Positions 16,091-28,100 of a DNA stretch of 64,000 nt are shown one piece after another. This DNA comes from Bacteroidales bacterium (lineage in GTDB: Bacteria; Bacteroidota; Bacteroidia; Bacteroidales; ML635J-15), in NCBI GenBank assembly GCA_003249955.1, contig QKHS01000010.1, positions 1-64,000 of the forward strand, given 5' to 3'. The first letter of the stretch is position 1, and every line of letters starts with the position of its first letter. Position numbers and translations under genes: made by a program. A model generated the notes under the pieces. That model was not told where the DNA came from. It searched no databases and saw only the letters and a list, made by a program, of their open reading frames with translations.

Positions 16091-19000
16091 ATGAAGATAT
16101 ATAAAGTACTTGCGTTAAGCATAGCAGTATTTTTATTCGCGTTTAATTATACTCATGCCCAATGCCTTACATGTAATTCTCAGGACCCGGCCGGAATCGT
16201 TTCAGGTGCCGGAGTTGAAGCTTCAATAGGTACCTGGAATATTGTAACTGCAACATTCAGCGGGCAGGATTATGCTGTTTTCAGTCTTAGCCAGGGATAT
16301 ACTTACGAATGGCAAATATGCGGAGCAGGGGGATTTTCTACTCCTATGCTTACATTATTTACAGGATCAGGCTGTAATTCCCAGACTTTTGTCACATCAA
16401 ATTCCGGAGCATGTGCAAACATTACATACATTGCACCTGAGAATCAAAATATTACAATTCTGTTATCCGAAACAGATTGTTCGGCAAATGCCACCAACCT
16501 TTCACTGCAATGGAAATCCTCATGTTCTCCCAATTGTGGCACAGATGTAAATCACGGAGGAGCAGACTGGATTATAAGCACAGATACCTACGTGGGCGGT
16601 AATCATACAAACATAGGAAACTTTGTGGTTAACGCAGGTGTAACAGCTTATCTTTCATGCCATACTTTTCATGTAGAAGCTGTTAACATTACCGTTAACG
16701 GAACAATTGACGGAAATTATAAAGGTTCTGTAGGCGGCACAGGCGGTGCCGGAGGAGCAGCCTCAGCAGGATCAGACGGATCGTGCGGGTCCGGAGGACC
16801 GGGTCAGCCGGGAACTGACGGACAAGGCTCAGGCCCCGGTTTTGCAGGTATGGCCGGGCTTTTGGGCGGGTGTACAGAGCTGGATTGCGGAGCCTGTACA
16901 GACGGTTACATTGCAGGTAGTGGCGGTGCCGGAAGCGGAAGCGGAGCTGCACATTATGCAAACGGCGGGACAAGCGGTTCAGGAGCTCAGGCCGCCGATG
17001 TAAACGGATCCGATGCTATCGGCGGTTTTGGCGGAAGCGGGCCTTTTTTCGGAGCTTTTGCTTATGGCGATAATACTTCGTTACAGGTTCTGGCCGGCTC
17101 CGGTGGTGCCGGGGCAGGTGGCGGCGGTGGCGGATACACTCCCGGAATAAACGGCGGAAACGGTGGTGCCGGTGGTGGCAGAGTAGAACTTATTGCTTCA
17201 AACACATTTACATGCTCGGTAACCGGAGCTGTTTTATGTAACGGATATGACGGAGAACATGGCGGAAACGGAGGTTTCGGCTCGCTGGACGATAATTGGG
17301 GATGTTTTTCCGGCGGAGATCTCGAAAATACAGATAACTGCGGGGTTTGTCCTGCAACAGGTAATTATTACGGTACCGGCGGTGCCGGCGGTGGTGCCGG
17401 CGGTGGCAGCGGAGGCGGAATTCTTATTTCATCTGCCGATCTGGCAACAATACTCGGAAATCTTGAAGTCGCCGGTGGCGAAGGAGGTCATGCCGGATAT
17501 CCCAATACCACGCACGGAACTTGCTTTCGCAATGCCAGAGGTGGTTCCGGTGGCGTTGGCGGAAGAATAAAAATATTCAGAAATCCTTGTCTGGAAAACC
17601 AGATTAATCCAACCAGCGATGTTCTGGGGGGACTTCCGGGAGCCTCTGTGGGAGGATCTGTTGAAAGAGCTCCTTCAGGAGTATTATTACTTCTGGATCA
17701 CCCAAGTTATGTTGCTTTCGATGCCGGTGAAATAGGCTCAGATCAGGATATTTGCATTAACGGGCTTCCCAATGCTCTTAATATGACTACTCCTCCGAGT
17801 GGCGGTATAGGCACTTACACTTATCAGTGGTGGAAATGTACCGGAGGCAGTTGTACCAATCCACCGGTAGGCTACACTCCTATAGGCGGTGCTACCTCAA
17901 ATACTTATTCTCCTCCTGCTCTTGCAGTGACAACTTATTACTCGCTTATGGTTCAGTCCGGCAGCGAGGAGTGCCGCCAATGGACAAGCCCGGTTATAAT
18001 TACTGTTCATCCCGATCCGGATATTTCCATAAATGCATCTGCAAATGACGTATGTGAAGATCAGCCAATAACCATTACAGCAACGATTAACGGAGGATTC
18101 GGAGCTTGTACCATCCAATGGCAATATTCCGATGATGGTGTTACATGGAATAATGTAGGCACCAACAGTACCACATATAGTGTTCCGACAGCAAATTCGT
18201 TTACCAACAGACAATACAGAGCAACTTATGATTGTACAGCAGATGGTTGTAACATGGGTACTTCAAATATAGAAGTGATTAATGTGGCAGAACCTCCTGA
18301 ATGGGATAATATTTCAGTTACCCCACCGGAACTTTGTTTAGGAGGAAACGTTACTTTTTCGGCTTCAGTTACAGGTGGGCTCGGAGGAACAATAGTCTGG
18401 TATGTAAGCCCTGCCGGAGCCGGCACCTGGGTAGTTGTAACTTCTCCCGACAATCCAGGAACAGGCAGTTGGGATTACCAGCCGGTATATACTCCGGGTG
18501 GATCAGGCTGTGCAATAGACGATGCACCTGTAAATACTGTTAATGTTGTTGACGATCCGCAAATAACCATTTCTACCGCGGACACAGAAACCTGCGAAAA
18601 TGACCCGCTGACTCTGACTTCGAATACAAACGGAGGCTCAGGAACATGCTCATACCAGTGGCAATACTGGGACGGATCTACATGGGTAAATGTCGGTACC
18701 GATTCTGACACATATACAATTCCTGCCGACGTTCCCTTCTTAAACGAAATATACCGTTGTCTTTATACTTGTACCGGAACAGGATGCGATCAGGCAATTT
18801 CCAATGAACTTACGATTACAGTTTTTGAAAATCCTGATGTTACTGCTACTGCAAATCCAAATCCTCAATGTGCAAACGAACCTGTTGATCTTACTGCAAA
18901 CGGAAGTAACGGATCTGCCCCATATACATATTTCTGGGACAATGGACTTGGTGCAGGACAAAACCATACCGTTAACCCGGCATCAAATACAACATACTCA

Positions 19001-22000
19001 GTTACATTAACCGACTCTCAGGGATGTACAGCAGAAGCCACCGTTGATGTAACTGTCAATCAACTTCCTTCTGTTACCGCTACCGCGACACCAAATCCTC
19101 AATGTGCAGGAGAACCTGTTGACCTGACTGCCAACGGGGCAGGCGGAACAGCGCCATATACATACAACTGGGATAATGGTCTTGGTGCAGGACAAAACCA
19201 CACGGTTACCCCTTCTGCAAATACAACTTATTCTGTAACTGTAACCGACAACAACGGATGTACTGCCGAAAATACAGTTGATGTGGTCATAAACGAGCCT
19301 CCTGCTCTTACTGCATCTGCTGATCCTAATCCACAATGCGTGAGTGAACCTGTTGACTTAAGTGCAACTGCCTCAGGCGGAACTGCACCATATTCATATT
19401 TGTGGGACAACGGTCTCGGTGCAGGAGCAAATCACACTGTGAATCCTGTTGTAAACACAACATATTCCGTTACCGTTACTGATGATCTTGGCTGTACTGC
19501 CGAAGCTTCCGTATCTGTAATGCTAAATACTTTACCAAATGTTACCGCAACAGCAAGTCCTAACCCTCAATGTGCAAACGAACCTGTTGACTTATCAGCA
19601 AATGCAGTTGGCGGAACAGGCCCATACACATACGACTGGGACAACGGATTAGGAACAGGACAAAACCACACTGTAAATCCTGCATCTAATACAACCTACA
19701 CGGTAACCGTAACAGATGCAAACGGATGTTCAGCAGAAATTCCTGTAAATGTTATTGTAAATCAGTTACCGGCAGTTACCCCTACAGCAACCCCAAATCC
19801 CCAATGTGCAAATGAACCTGTTGATTTAACTGCAAACGGAACAGGCGGAACAGCTCCGTATTCATATACATGGGATAACGGGCTTGGCACAGGACAGAAC
19901 CACACTGTAACCATTTCTGTAAATACTACCTATTCGGTAACAATAACAGATGATTTGGGATGCTCTGCCGAAAACACTGTTGACGTTATTATTAACGAAG
20001 TCCCAACCCTTACTGCTACTGCAGATCCTAATCCACAATGTTCTGCAGAACCTGTTGACTTAAGTGCAAACGGTGCAGGCGGAACAGCCCCTTATTCTTA
20101 TGTCTGGGATAACGGCCTGGGTGCAGGACAGAGCCACACTGTAAATCCTGTTGCAAACACAACTTACTCTGTTACTGTAACAGATGATGCAGGTTGTACG
20201 GCAGAAACCACTGTTAATGTCTTAATAAACTTATTACCGTCAGTTACAGCTACTGCAAACCCGAATCCACAATGTGCAAACGAGCCTGTTGACCTTGGTG
20301 CAAATGGTGCAGGGGGAACCGCTCCGTATTCTTACACATGGGATAACGGACTTGGGGCAGGGCAAAATCATACTGTTAACCCTGCTGCAAACACGACATA
20401 TACAGTAACTGTTACAGATAACAACGGATGTACTGCAGAAAACTCCGTCGCGGTTTCTGTTTTTGAGTTACCTGACGTTATTGCTTCTGCCAGCCCCAAT
20501 CCTCAATGTGCAGGCGAAGACGTTAATCTTACAGCAAATGCAAATGACGGGTTGCCACCTTATTCATATACATGGGATAACGGGCTTGGTGCAGGACAAA
20601 ACCATACTGTAACCCCGGTTTCAAACACATCATATACTGTTACCGTAACAGATGGTAACGGTTGCACAAACGAAAACACTGTTAATGTTGTTATTAATCA
20701 GGCTCCTTCAGTAATTGTTACTGAAACCCAACAAGCCACATGCGGAACCAATAACGGGGAAGCGGCAGCGACAGCCTCAAACGGAACAGCTCCTTACTCC
20801 TATTTGTGGTCTAATGCCGATAACAGCGCCGACGGGATTGCAGAAAATCTTCCTCCCGGACTTATAAGCGTAGTTGTTACTGACGACAACGGATGTACAA
20901 CAACAGGATCAGTTGTTATTACCAGTCCGTCTTCTATGGTATTACTAACCTCAGAAGTGACTCCGGTTTCCTGCTTTAACGGCAGCGACGGAACGGGAAA
21001 TATTAATATTTCAGGCGGTACTGAACCTTATGACGTAACCTGGTCCAACGGAATAACATCAGGCTCACAAAGCGGAGTTTCAGCAGGAGATTTAAGCATT
21101 TCAAACCTGACAACTGGAACATATATCGTTCAGGTAACAGATGCTGACAATTGTGTAATTACAGAAACCTTATCCATAACACAGCCACCGGCAATTACAC
21201 TGATTTCAAACATCACATCTCAGTTATTGTGCTTTGGCAACAGTAATGCAGAAGCCGAAATAACTATTAATGGAGGAACTCCGTTGTATAACTACACATG
21301 GGATAACGGCTCAGTTTCAGGATCAGCAAATAATGCAGGTTCAGGTCCGCACACTTTATCAGGCCTTGACGCAGGAACATATACCATTGTTGTAACTGAT
21401 GCTAATTCATGTACTGAAAGTTTTACAATGACAGTAACCCAGCCGGACATAATTGCTATAAATGCTGCCATGACCGGAGAACCGTCATGTAATGGTTTCA
21501 CTGACGGCACAGCTTCTGTTACAATATCAGGCGGAACATTAAATTACAGCATGAGTTGGGACAATGGTTCCGTAAACGGTAGCATAACAAATATCGACGT
21601 AGGTCCGCATAGCCTGACGAACCTTAATGCAGGAAATTATACAATTATAGTTACAGATGCAAATTCGTGTACTCAATCAACAAATCTGAGCATAACAGAA
21701 CCTGCTGCTTTAACAATTGCTCTTAACCTTGTTCAGGATGTTTCCTGCTTTAACGGTTCAGACGGGATATTCAGCGTTATGGCAGGTGGAGGAACCGCAC
21801 CTTTTGATATTGCCTGGGATAACGGAACCTCATCGGGATCATTAATTGATGTTACTGCCGGGCCTCATAATATTTCCAATACTGAAGACGGCACATTTAA
21901 CGTACAAATTACAGACGCAAACGGTTGTAATATTTCTGACAATATAAACATTTCGCAACCTGCGGTTTTAAATCTCAGCAGTGTAATGACATCTGCTGTT

Positions 22001-23602
22001 TCATGTTTTGGTTATGCCGACGGGGAAGCTGATATTACAGTTTCCGGAGGAACTGCAAATTACAATCTGGCATGGGAAAACGGGACTACATCAGGGAACA
22101 TAAACGGAGTAAGCGCCGGAACATATCCTATAAATTCATTAACTGCCGGCAACTACATTATAACTGTCACTGACGACAATTCCTGCACTCTCACGGCAAA
22201 TCTAACTATTACTCAACCTGCCCAGATTACCAACACAATAAATGTGACATCTAATGTTAACTGTAACGGTGGAAACGACGGTGCTTTTGCATTGCTTATT
22301 TCCGGAGGAACAGCAAATTACGACATTAACTGGACAAACGGAACATATTCTGACAATCTTATAAATGCAGATGCAGGACCTCACAATATTACAAACATTC
22401 CTGCAGGTAATTACTCTCTTACAATTACCGATGCAAATACCTGCGAACAAACCGAAACTTTTAACATTACACAGCCGGCAGCAATTACTCTTACAGTAAA
22501 TTCTTCGGTTAACGTTTCATGCACGGGAGGCTCAAACGGGAGTTTTAACATTTCTGTTGGAGGAGGAACACCTCTTTACGATCTGTCATGGGATAGCGGC
22601 ACAACTTCAGGTTCACTCACCGGCATAAACGCAGGTACTCAGAACATAACAAATCTCGATTACGGGACATATACAATAATTGTTACGGACAACAGCGGTT
22701 GCACTCAAACCACAAGCATACTTATTGACCAGCCTGCAACAATTTTAAACATGAGTGTTTTTTCTGTTACAGATGCAAGTTGTATCGGGGTTGCCGACGG
22801 CTCTGCCACAGTTGAGGCTACAGGCGGAGTTGCTCCATACGCATTTGTGTGGGACAATCCGGGCGGAATTGATGAAAATATTATAAATGTAACTTCAGGC
22901 ACATATAACGTAACCGTTACAGATGCATGGAACTGTACATTTACCATCCCGGTTATAATCGGCCAACCTGCAAACGGACTTACTGCCACTTACACAACTA
23001 CCGATGTTTCATGTAACGGCTGGTCCGACGGTAGTATTAATATCACCCCTTCAGGCGGGACTCCTGCATACAGTTACATTTGGGACCCTGATGTTTCATC
23101 GGGCAGTACGGCAAACGGCCTGGCTACAGGAACTTATAATGTAACTGTTAACGATGCCGGAACCTGCGAACTTATTCTTGCCATCGATATTATTGTTGAC
23201 CCCAACGCATTATCCGTAAGCTTTGTAAGTTCTGATTCTGTTTCCTGCTTTGGAGGAAACGACGGCAGTCTTACAATCATAGCTTCCGGAGGACAGTTCC
23301 CTTATGATTATTTATGGAGCAACGGGCCGACAACTGAGACTACTACAGGCGCTGCCGGGAATTACACTATTACTGTTACCGATGATAACGGATGCGAGGT
23401 TAATGCAGACAGCACTATTTATGAACCGGCAGCTTTATCTGGAATTGTAAGTTCAACTTCCCATGTAAACTGTTTTGGCGGAAGTGACGGAAGCATTACA
23501 GTTTCTGCATCTGCAGGGACACCTCCTTATACTTATTATTGGGAAAACAGTGCCGGAACAAATACCGGAATCACAACTCCTGTAGCAAACGGATTTCAAT
23601 AA
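16091..23602 (+). CDS. Giant adhesin, N-terminal segment (2503 aa)
   Basis: Signal peptide (about 1-23, ending THA), then a Cys-containing beta domain similar to the start of other secreted Bacteroidota proteins (LTCNSQDP, TYEWQICGAGG). A glycine-rich region of ~310 residues follows (about 205-520, GGAGG/GGTGG motifs with scattered Cys). After it come Ig-like domains with QWQYSDDG and WTSPVIITVHPDP motifs, then eight near-identical 78-aa repeats (PNPQC...EPVDL...WDNGLGAGQ). The rest is a long series of SprB repeats (C-F-G/N-G...SGGTxxYxxxWDNG). The frame ends at a stop caused by a one-base loss in a T run near 23595; the protein continues in the next frame. Expected to be exported by T9SS and anchored at the surface. 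Confidence 0.9.
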   Translation: MKIYKVLALSIAVFLFAFNYTHAQCLTCNSQDPAGIVSGAGVEASIGTWNIVTATFSGQDYAVFSLSQGYTYEWQICGAGGFSTPMLTLFTGSGCNSQTFVTSNSGACANITYIAPENQNITILLSETDCSANATNLSLQWKSSCSPNCGTDVNHGGADWIISTDTYVGGNHTNIGNFVVNAGVTAYLSCHTFHVEAVNITVNGTIDGNYKGSVGGTGGAGGAASAGSDGSCGSGGPGQPGTDGQGSGPGFAGMAGLLGGCTELDCGACTDGYIAGSGGAGSGSGAAHYANGGTSGSGAQAADVNGSDAIGGFGGSGPFFGAFAYGDNTSLQVLAGSGGAGAGGGGGGYTPGINGGNGGAGGGRVELIASNTFTCSVTGAVLCNGYDGEHGGNGGFGSLDDNWGCFSGGDLENTDNCGVCPATGNYYGTGGAGGGAGGGSGGGILISSADLATILGNLEVAGGEGGHAGYPNTTHGTCFRNARGGSGGVGGRIKIFRNPCLENQINPTSDVLGGLPGASVGGSVERAPSGVLLLLDHPSYVAFDAGEIGSDQDICINGLPNALNMTTPPSGGIGTYTYQWWKCTGGSCTNPPVGYTPIGGATSNTYSPPALAVTTYYSLMVQSGSEECRQWTSPVIITVHPDPDISINASANDVCEDQPITITATINGGFGACTIQWQYSDDGVTWNNVGTNSTTYSVPTANSFTNRQYRATYDCTADGCNMGTSNIEVINVAEPPEWDNISVTPPELCLGGNVTFSASVTGGLGGTIVWYVSPAGAGTWVVVTSPDNPGTGSWDYQPVYTPGGSGCAIDDAPVNTVNVVDDPQITISTADTETCENDPLTLTSNTNGGSGTCSYQWQYWDGSTWVNVGTDSDTYTIPADVPFLNEIYRCLYTCTGTGCDQAISNELTITVFENPDVTATANPNPQCANEPVDLTANGSNGSAPYTYFWDNGLGAGQNHTVNPASNTTYSVTLTDSQGCTAEATVDVTVNQLPSVTATATPNPQCAGEPVDLTANGAGGTAPYTYNWDNGLGAGQNHTVTPSANTTYSVTVTDNNGCTAENTVDVVINEPPALTASADPNPQCVSEPVDLSATASGGTAPYSYLWDNGLGAGANHTVNPVVNTTYSVTVTDDLGCTAEASVSVMLNTLPNVTATASPNPQCANEPVDLSANAVGGTGPYTYDWDNGLGTGQNHTVNPASNTTYTVTVTDANGCSAEIPVNVIVNQLPAVTPTATPNPQCANEPVDLTANGTGGTAPYSYTWDNGLGTGQNHTVTISVNTTYSVTITDDLGCSAENTVDVIINEVPTLTATADPNPQCSAEPVDLSANGAGGTAPYSYVWDNGLGAGQSHTVNPVANTTYSVTVTDDAGCTAETTVNVLINLLPSVTATANPNPQCANEPVDLGANGAGGTAPYSYTWDNGLGAGQNHTVNPAANTTYTVTVTDNNGCTAENSVAVSVFELPDVIASASPNPQCAGEDVNLTANANDGLPPYSYTWDNGLGAGQNHTVTPVSNTSYTVTVTDGNGCTNENTVNVVINQAPSVIVTETQQATCGTNNGEAAATASNGTAPYSYLWSNADNSADGIAENLPPGLISVVVTDDNGCTTTGSVVITSPSSMVLLTSEVTPVSCFNGSDGTGNINISGGTEPYDVTWSNGITSGSQSGVSAGDLSISNLTTGTYIVQVTDADNCVITETLSITQPPAITLISNITSQLLCFGNSNAEAEITINGGTPLYNYTWDNGSVSGSANNAGSGPHTLSGLDAGTYTIVVTDANSCTESFTMTVTQPDIIAINAAMTGEPSCNGFTDGTASVTISGGTLNYSMSWDNGSVNGSITNIDVGPHSLTNLNAGNYTIIVTDANSCTQSTNLSITEPAALTIALNLVQDVSCFNGSDGIFSVMAGGGTAPFDIAWDNGTSSGSLIDVTAGPHNISNTEDGTFNVQITDANGCNISDNINISQPAVLNLSSVMTSAVSCFGYADGEADITVSGGTANYNLAWENGTTSGNINGVSAGTYPINSLTAGNYIITVTDDNSCTLTANLTITQPAQITNTINVTSNVNCNGGNDGAFALLISGGTANYDINWTNGTYSDNLINADAGPHNITNIPAGNYSLTITDANTCEQTETFNITQPAAITLTVNSSVNVSCTGGSNGSFNISVGGGTPLYDLSWDSGTTSGSLTGINAGTQNITNLDYGTYTIIVTDNSGCTQTTSILIDQPATILNMSVFSVTDASCIGVADGSATVEATGGVAPYAFVWDNPGGIDENIINVTSGTYNVTVTDAWNCTFTIPVIIGQPANGLTATYTTTDVSCNGWSDGSINITPSGGTPAYSYIWDPDVSSGSTANGLATGTYNVTVNDAGTCELILAIDIIVDPNALSVSFVSSDSVSCFGGNDGSLTIIASGGQFPYDYLWSNGPTTETTTGAAGNYTITVTDDNGCEVNADSTIYEPAALSGIVSSTSHVNCFGGSDGSITVSASAGTPPYTYYWENSAGTNTGITTPVANGFQ
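18836..20707 (+). repeat. Eight tandem 234-bp coding repeats in the giant adhesin
   Basis: Eight in-frame units of 78 aa, each with PNPQC, EPVDL, WDNGLG(A/T)GQNHTV, NTTYSVTVTD and GC(T/S)AE. They are much closer to each other than the SprB repeats that follow, suggesting recent expansion or gene conversion. The last unit (EDVNLTANANDG) is the most diverged. Confidence 0.9.
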
Positions 23603-25173
23603 CAGATGCCAACGGTTGCGGTCCCGTAGCTTTAACCGCAACGGTTAACGAGCCTGCTGTTGCTTTATCGGTATCGGTAATCGAAGTTAACCAACCTACA
23701 TGTAACGGATATAGTGACGGCTCTGTAACGGCAACAGCTTCAGGTGGTACAATGCCGGTATTCTCATATCAATGGGCTGCCCCTATTGCATTCTTCAACG
23801 GGCAAACACCTTCTGCACTCAGTGCCGGAAATTACTCGGTAACAATAACTGACTCAAACGGATGTACTGCTGAAAATAGTTTTACTCTTGACCAGCCATC
23901 TCCTGCAACTGTAGGAATTACATTTGTTCAGCCCGGCTGCAACGGAGATTCTGACGGATCTGCAACGGCAACCGGAAATGGAGGAAACGGCGGATTTACA
24001 TACCATTGGGAAAACTCATCGGCAACGACAATATCGTCTGTTGCAACAGCATCCGGACTTGCAACAGGCACATACTACGTAACTGCCACAGATGCTTCGG
24101 GTTGTACTGCAACATCTTCGGTTTTGGTTACACAACCTGCTGTTTTAACTGTAAGTTTAAGTGGCATTGATGCTTCTACTTATGGCAACAATGATGGTTC
24201 TGCTACTGCAACCCCATCGGGTGGAACAGCAACATATTCTTATGAATGGGAAAATCAGGCAAACCCCGGGGTAATAATTGCCACAACCCAGACAGCATCA
24301 AATCTTTATACCGGGACATATTGTGTTACCGTAACCGATTTAAACGGATGTACTGTTTCTGACTGCATATTCCTGAACCAGCCACCGGATCAACTTGCAG
24401 GAGTTATTGCAAATCATGATGATATCTCATGTTTTGGCTATGACGATGGCAGTATTACAATAAACGGTTATGGGGGAACGCCTCCGTATATTTTCGTATG
24501 GGAGCATCCGCTTGGGACAAACATAGGAAACGGACCAACAATAAGCAATCTGGAACCGGGAAATTATTATTTCACGATTATGGATCAGCTTGCATTTGAA
24601 TGGGATACAATAATTACAATTACGGAACCTTCACTTTTTACTTTCGAAGGCATAACCAATACCAACGTTTCCTGTTTCGGCGGTTCTGATGCTCATATCG
24701 AAGTAACTGTAAATGATGGTACTGCTCCTTATTCTTATTCATGGGAAAATATCAGCGGCCCTGTAACTACAAATAACGACACACTTTATAATGTCCCTGC
24801 CGGTACTTATTCGGTTACAATAACAGACGCAAACGGATGTGGCCCGTTAACTGCCTCTTCGGTAGTCAACCAGCCACCTGTTCTCGACGTCACCATAACT
24901 CTTGTAACTAACCCTGTTTGTTTTGGAGACTCAAACGGAGAAATAAATACTACAGTTAGCGGAGGAACCCCGCCATATATAAGTTATCAATGGGCTGCTC
25001 CTATAGATGCTTATTCAGGTACTAATCCTACGGGACTGGCTTCCGGATCATATACTGTTACTGTAACCGACAATTTTAAACTGTACAGCAACAGACACTT
25101 ATGTTTTAACACAACCAACAGCAGTAAGCGGAATTTTAAACGCGACTTCCACAACAGGATTCGGGGCTTCTGA
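23593..25173 (+). CDS. Giant adhesin, middle segment (frame shifted)
   Basis: Continuation of the adhesin in frame 1. True adhesin sequence starts at about 23593 (ISITDANGCGPV); the first ~18 residues of the track ORF (23539 start) are out of frame with the protein. It carries about six SprB repeats (CNGYSDGSV, CNGDSDGSA, CFGYDDGSI, CFGGSDAHI, CFGDSNGEI) with QWAAP and WENS variants of the repeat core. Adhesin sequence ends at about 25077; the last ~30 residues to the stop (KLYSNRHLCFNT...) are a frameshift artefact. Not an independent gene: it lacks its own signal peptide, start context and sorting domain. Confidence 0.8.
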   Translation: MSITDANGCGPVALTATVNEPAVALSVSVIEVNQPTCNGYSDGSVTATASGGTMPVFSYQWAAPIAFFNGQTPSALSAGNYSVTITDSNGCTAENSFTLDQPSPATVGITFVQPGCNGDSDGSATATGNGGNGGFTYHWENSSATTISSVATASGLATGTYYVTATDASGCTATSSVLVTQPAVLTVSLSGIDASTYGNNDGSATATPSGGTATYSYEWENQANPGVIIATTQTASNLYTGTYCVTVTDLNGCTVSDCIFLNQPPDQLAGVIANHDDISCFGYDDGSITINGYGGTPPYIFVWEHPLGTNIGNGPTISNLEPGNYYFTIMDQLAFEWDTIITITEPSLFTFEGITNTNVSCFGGSDAHIEVTVNDGTAPYSYSWENISGPVTTNNDTLYNVPAGTYSVTITDANGCGPLTASSVVNQPPVLDVTITLVTNPVCFGDSNGEINTTVSGGTPPYISYQWAAPIDAYSGTNPTGLASGSYTVTVTDNFKLYSNRHLCFNTTNSSKRNFKRDFHNRIRGF

Positions 25174-28100
25174 CGGAAATGTTTCAGTTTCCCCGGCCGG
25201 AGGCATTCCCGGCTATACTTATGAGTGGGAAAATTCTGCAAATCCCGGAATAATAATATCAACATCTGACTTTGTAAATAACCTCCCGGCAGGTAATTAT
25301 TGCGTTACTGTTACAGATGCAAATATCTGCGAATTTACAGATTGTATTGACTTGCCTCAACCTGAACAACTGGCAGTAATAATTGATGCTGAAAACATTG
25401 ATTGCAACGGTAACGATAACGGAAGTGTAAACGCTGTTGTTACCGGAGGTATTCCCGACTATACTTATGTATGGAGAAACAGCATGGGATCTCTTGTCAG
25501 TACCAATCAAAGCATTACAGATTTACCACCCGACACATATTCGGTAACTGTAACTGATGCAAACGGATACACTGCAAATGCAAGCGTTATTATAACTGAG
25601 CCGGATATTATTATTTCTCCGGTTACATCAATTTCTCATGTAACCTGCTTCGGGTTAAGCAACGGCAGCATTATTCTTAATCCTTCCGGAGGCGAAATGC
25701 CTTACACCATGTCATGGTACGAAATCAATACTCCGTCAGATATTTTAAGTACCAGCAGTATTCTCAATAATGTACCGGCAGGATCATATCACTTTAGCCT
25801 TACTGACAATAATAATTGTTCTCACGATACTGTAATTGAAATCACTCAACCGGATGCATTAATAATTTCTTCGGTAGAAGTTCACAATTTACCTTGTCCT
25901 TATGATATAAATACAGGTTGGGCTGTTGTACATTTCAGCGGAGCAACTCAACCATACACATTTACGTGGACAGATGCTTCTTCGATAAACATCGGAATAA
26001 ATAATGATACGGTAACAGGACTTGTTCCCGGAGATTACAATATTATGATCCAGGATAATAACTCCTGCCCTTCGGCAAACGCCGGTTTCAGCGTAACCAT
26101 CCCCGAGGCATTTAACCTGACTGGCATAACTGACTCTGTAAGCTGTTTTAACGGAAACGACGGATCTGTTTTACTTAGTGTTGAAGGCGGAACGCCAGGG
26201 TACTCATATGACTGGACTCCGGAAGCAGAAAATACAGCTTACCTGCAAAATTTAAATGCCGGTAATTATTCTGTCATCGTTTCAGATGCAAATTCATGTA
26301 CTGCCGAAACTTCATTTATAGTTGGAGAGCCCGATGCAGAATTAACAGCTTCTGTTATTCAGACTGAATTTATTCTTTGTTATGATGACTCAACTGCAGA
26401 ATTTGAACTGACTGTTTCTGGCGGAACACCTCCATATTCAATAAACTGGTCAGATACAGAAGCAAATACGGGATTCCTGAATCTGGCGGAAGAAGGGACT
26501 ATTTCCCAGTCAGGACTTCCTTCATCAGATTACAGCATTACCGTAACAGATTCGCGGTTCTGTGAAACGACAACAAGTATCAGCATTTCACAACCTGTAA
26601 ATATTATTTATAGCTTTGAAGATATTGAACCGGCATCATGTAACGGATTTGCAGATGCTTCTGTTGCAATTTCGGCAAACGGTGGAACAGGAAGCCTTAA
26701 CTATTTATGGGATGAGATGACTTCACCGGTTACAACTACGGTTTATAGCGATATAATTGCCGGATGGCACTACATTACAATTACCGATGACAATATGTGT
26801 CAGAAATATGATTCTGTTTTCATCAGCCAGCCGGACATATTAACATCTGATCTTGTTAACGATCTTTATGTTTTATGTTACGGAGATTCTACAGCAAGCA
26901 CTTCCATAGTTATTTCCGGCGGGACTCCTGATTATACAATTCAGTGGTACAACGAAAGTTTCGAAAATGCCGGGAATTCCCAATGGATAAACGGTCTGGG
27001 AGCCGGAGATTACTACTTAAGCATTACAGATTCACATGATTGCTTATATGTTGATACAGTTACAGTAAATCAACCTGACGCATTGACGGCTTCAATGGAC
27101 AGTATAAATCCTTCATGCTATATGTATCAGGACGGACAAATTTGGGTAACAGTTACCGGAGGAACGCCTGAATATTCATATGATTGGGACAGTCCGGGAG
27201 CAACAGATTCCGATACTGCATTCAGTGTGCCTCAGGGAATGTGGCATGTAACAGTAACCGATGCAAACATGTGCCGGATTTATGACTCTGTCTCAGTTGC
27301 CCATCCCGACCGGATTGAGATAAGCGATGTTACAACCCATGTTGATTGTAGTGCCTTTATGGGAACATCAACTTTAACAGTAACCGGAGGAACAGTTCCT
27401 TACGAATATGCATGGTCAACGGAAGACAGCACATCATCTGTTATTAATTTACCGGGTGGACCTCACACAGTTACTGTTACGGACAATAATTCCTGCTCAT
27501 TATCTTATGAAATAAATGTCCCCGTAATTGGCAGAAATTATGTGAACCTTTTGCAAACGAATTACATTTTATGTTACGGCGATTATACAGGAGCACTTCA
27601 GGTTCAGGTATCCGGACATCCTCCTTACAGCTACAACTGGAACATTACTCCGGCTTCGGACACCTCTTTTTACGACAATCTTCCGGCAGGAGAATATTCA
27701 GTTACAGTTAACGACAGTTGGAATTGCATTGGAGATACAACATATACAATTACCCAGCCTGACGAACTTATTATTTCTTTCGCCAGCCAAAATGTTCTTT
27801 GCCGTAACGAATCCACCGGATGGATTTCGACAACTGTAACGGGAGGAACAGCAGATTATAGCCTTAACTGGCATCACAACAGCAGCAGTAATTACGATCT
27901 TACAGATTTACCTGTCGGGACATACTATCTTGACGTTACAGACGAAAACGGATGTTCGGCTTCAAATTTCATAACTATAACAGAACCTGACTCATCATTA
28001 TTTGCCGCAATTGCTGTTACCAATACAAACTGTTTCGGTTCGGACGACGGACAGGCTTTTGCTCAGGGACAGGGCGGAACGCCACCTTACTCATATCACT

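Noticed and set aside
16272-23641. Many ORFs of 60-109 aa on both strands inside the giant adhesin
   Set aside because: Shadows of a repetitive, low-complexity coding sequence; their translations simply repeat with the units.
23590-25080. Programmed ribosomal frameshifting in the giant adhesin
   Set aside because: The two shifts go in opposite directions, with no slippery heptamer plus downstream structure evident; homopolymer indels explain both.
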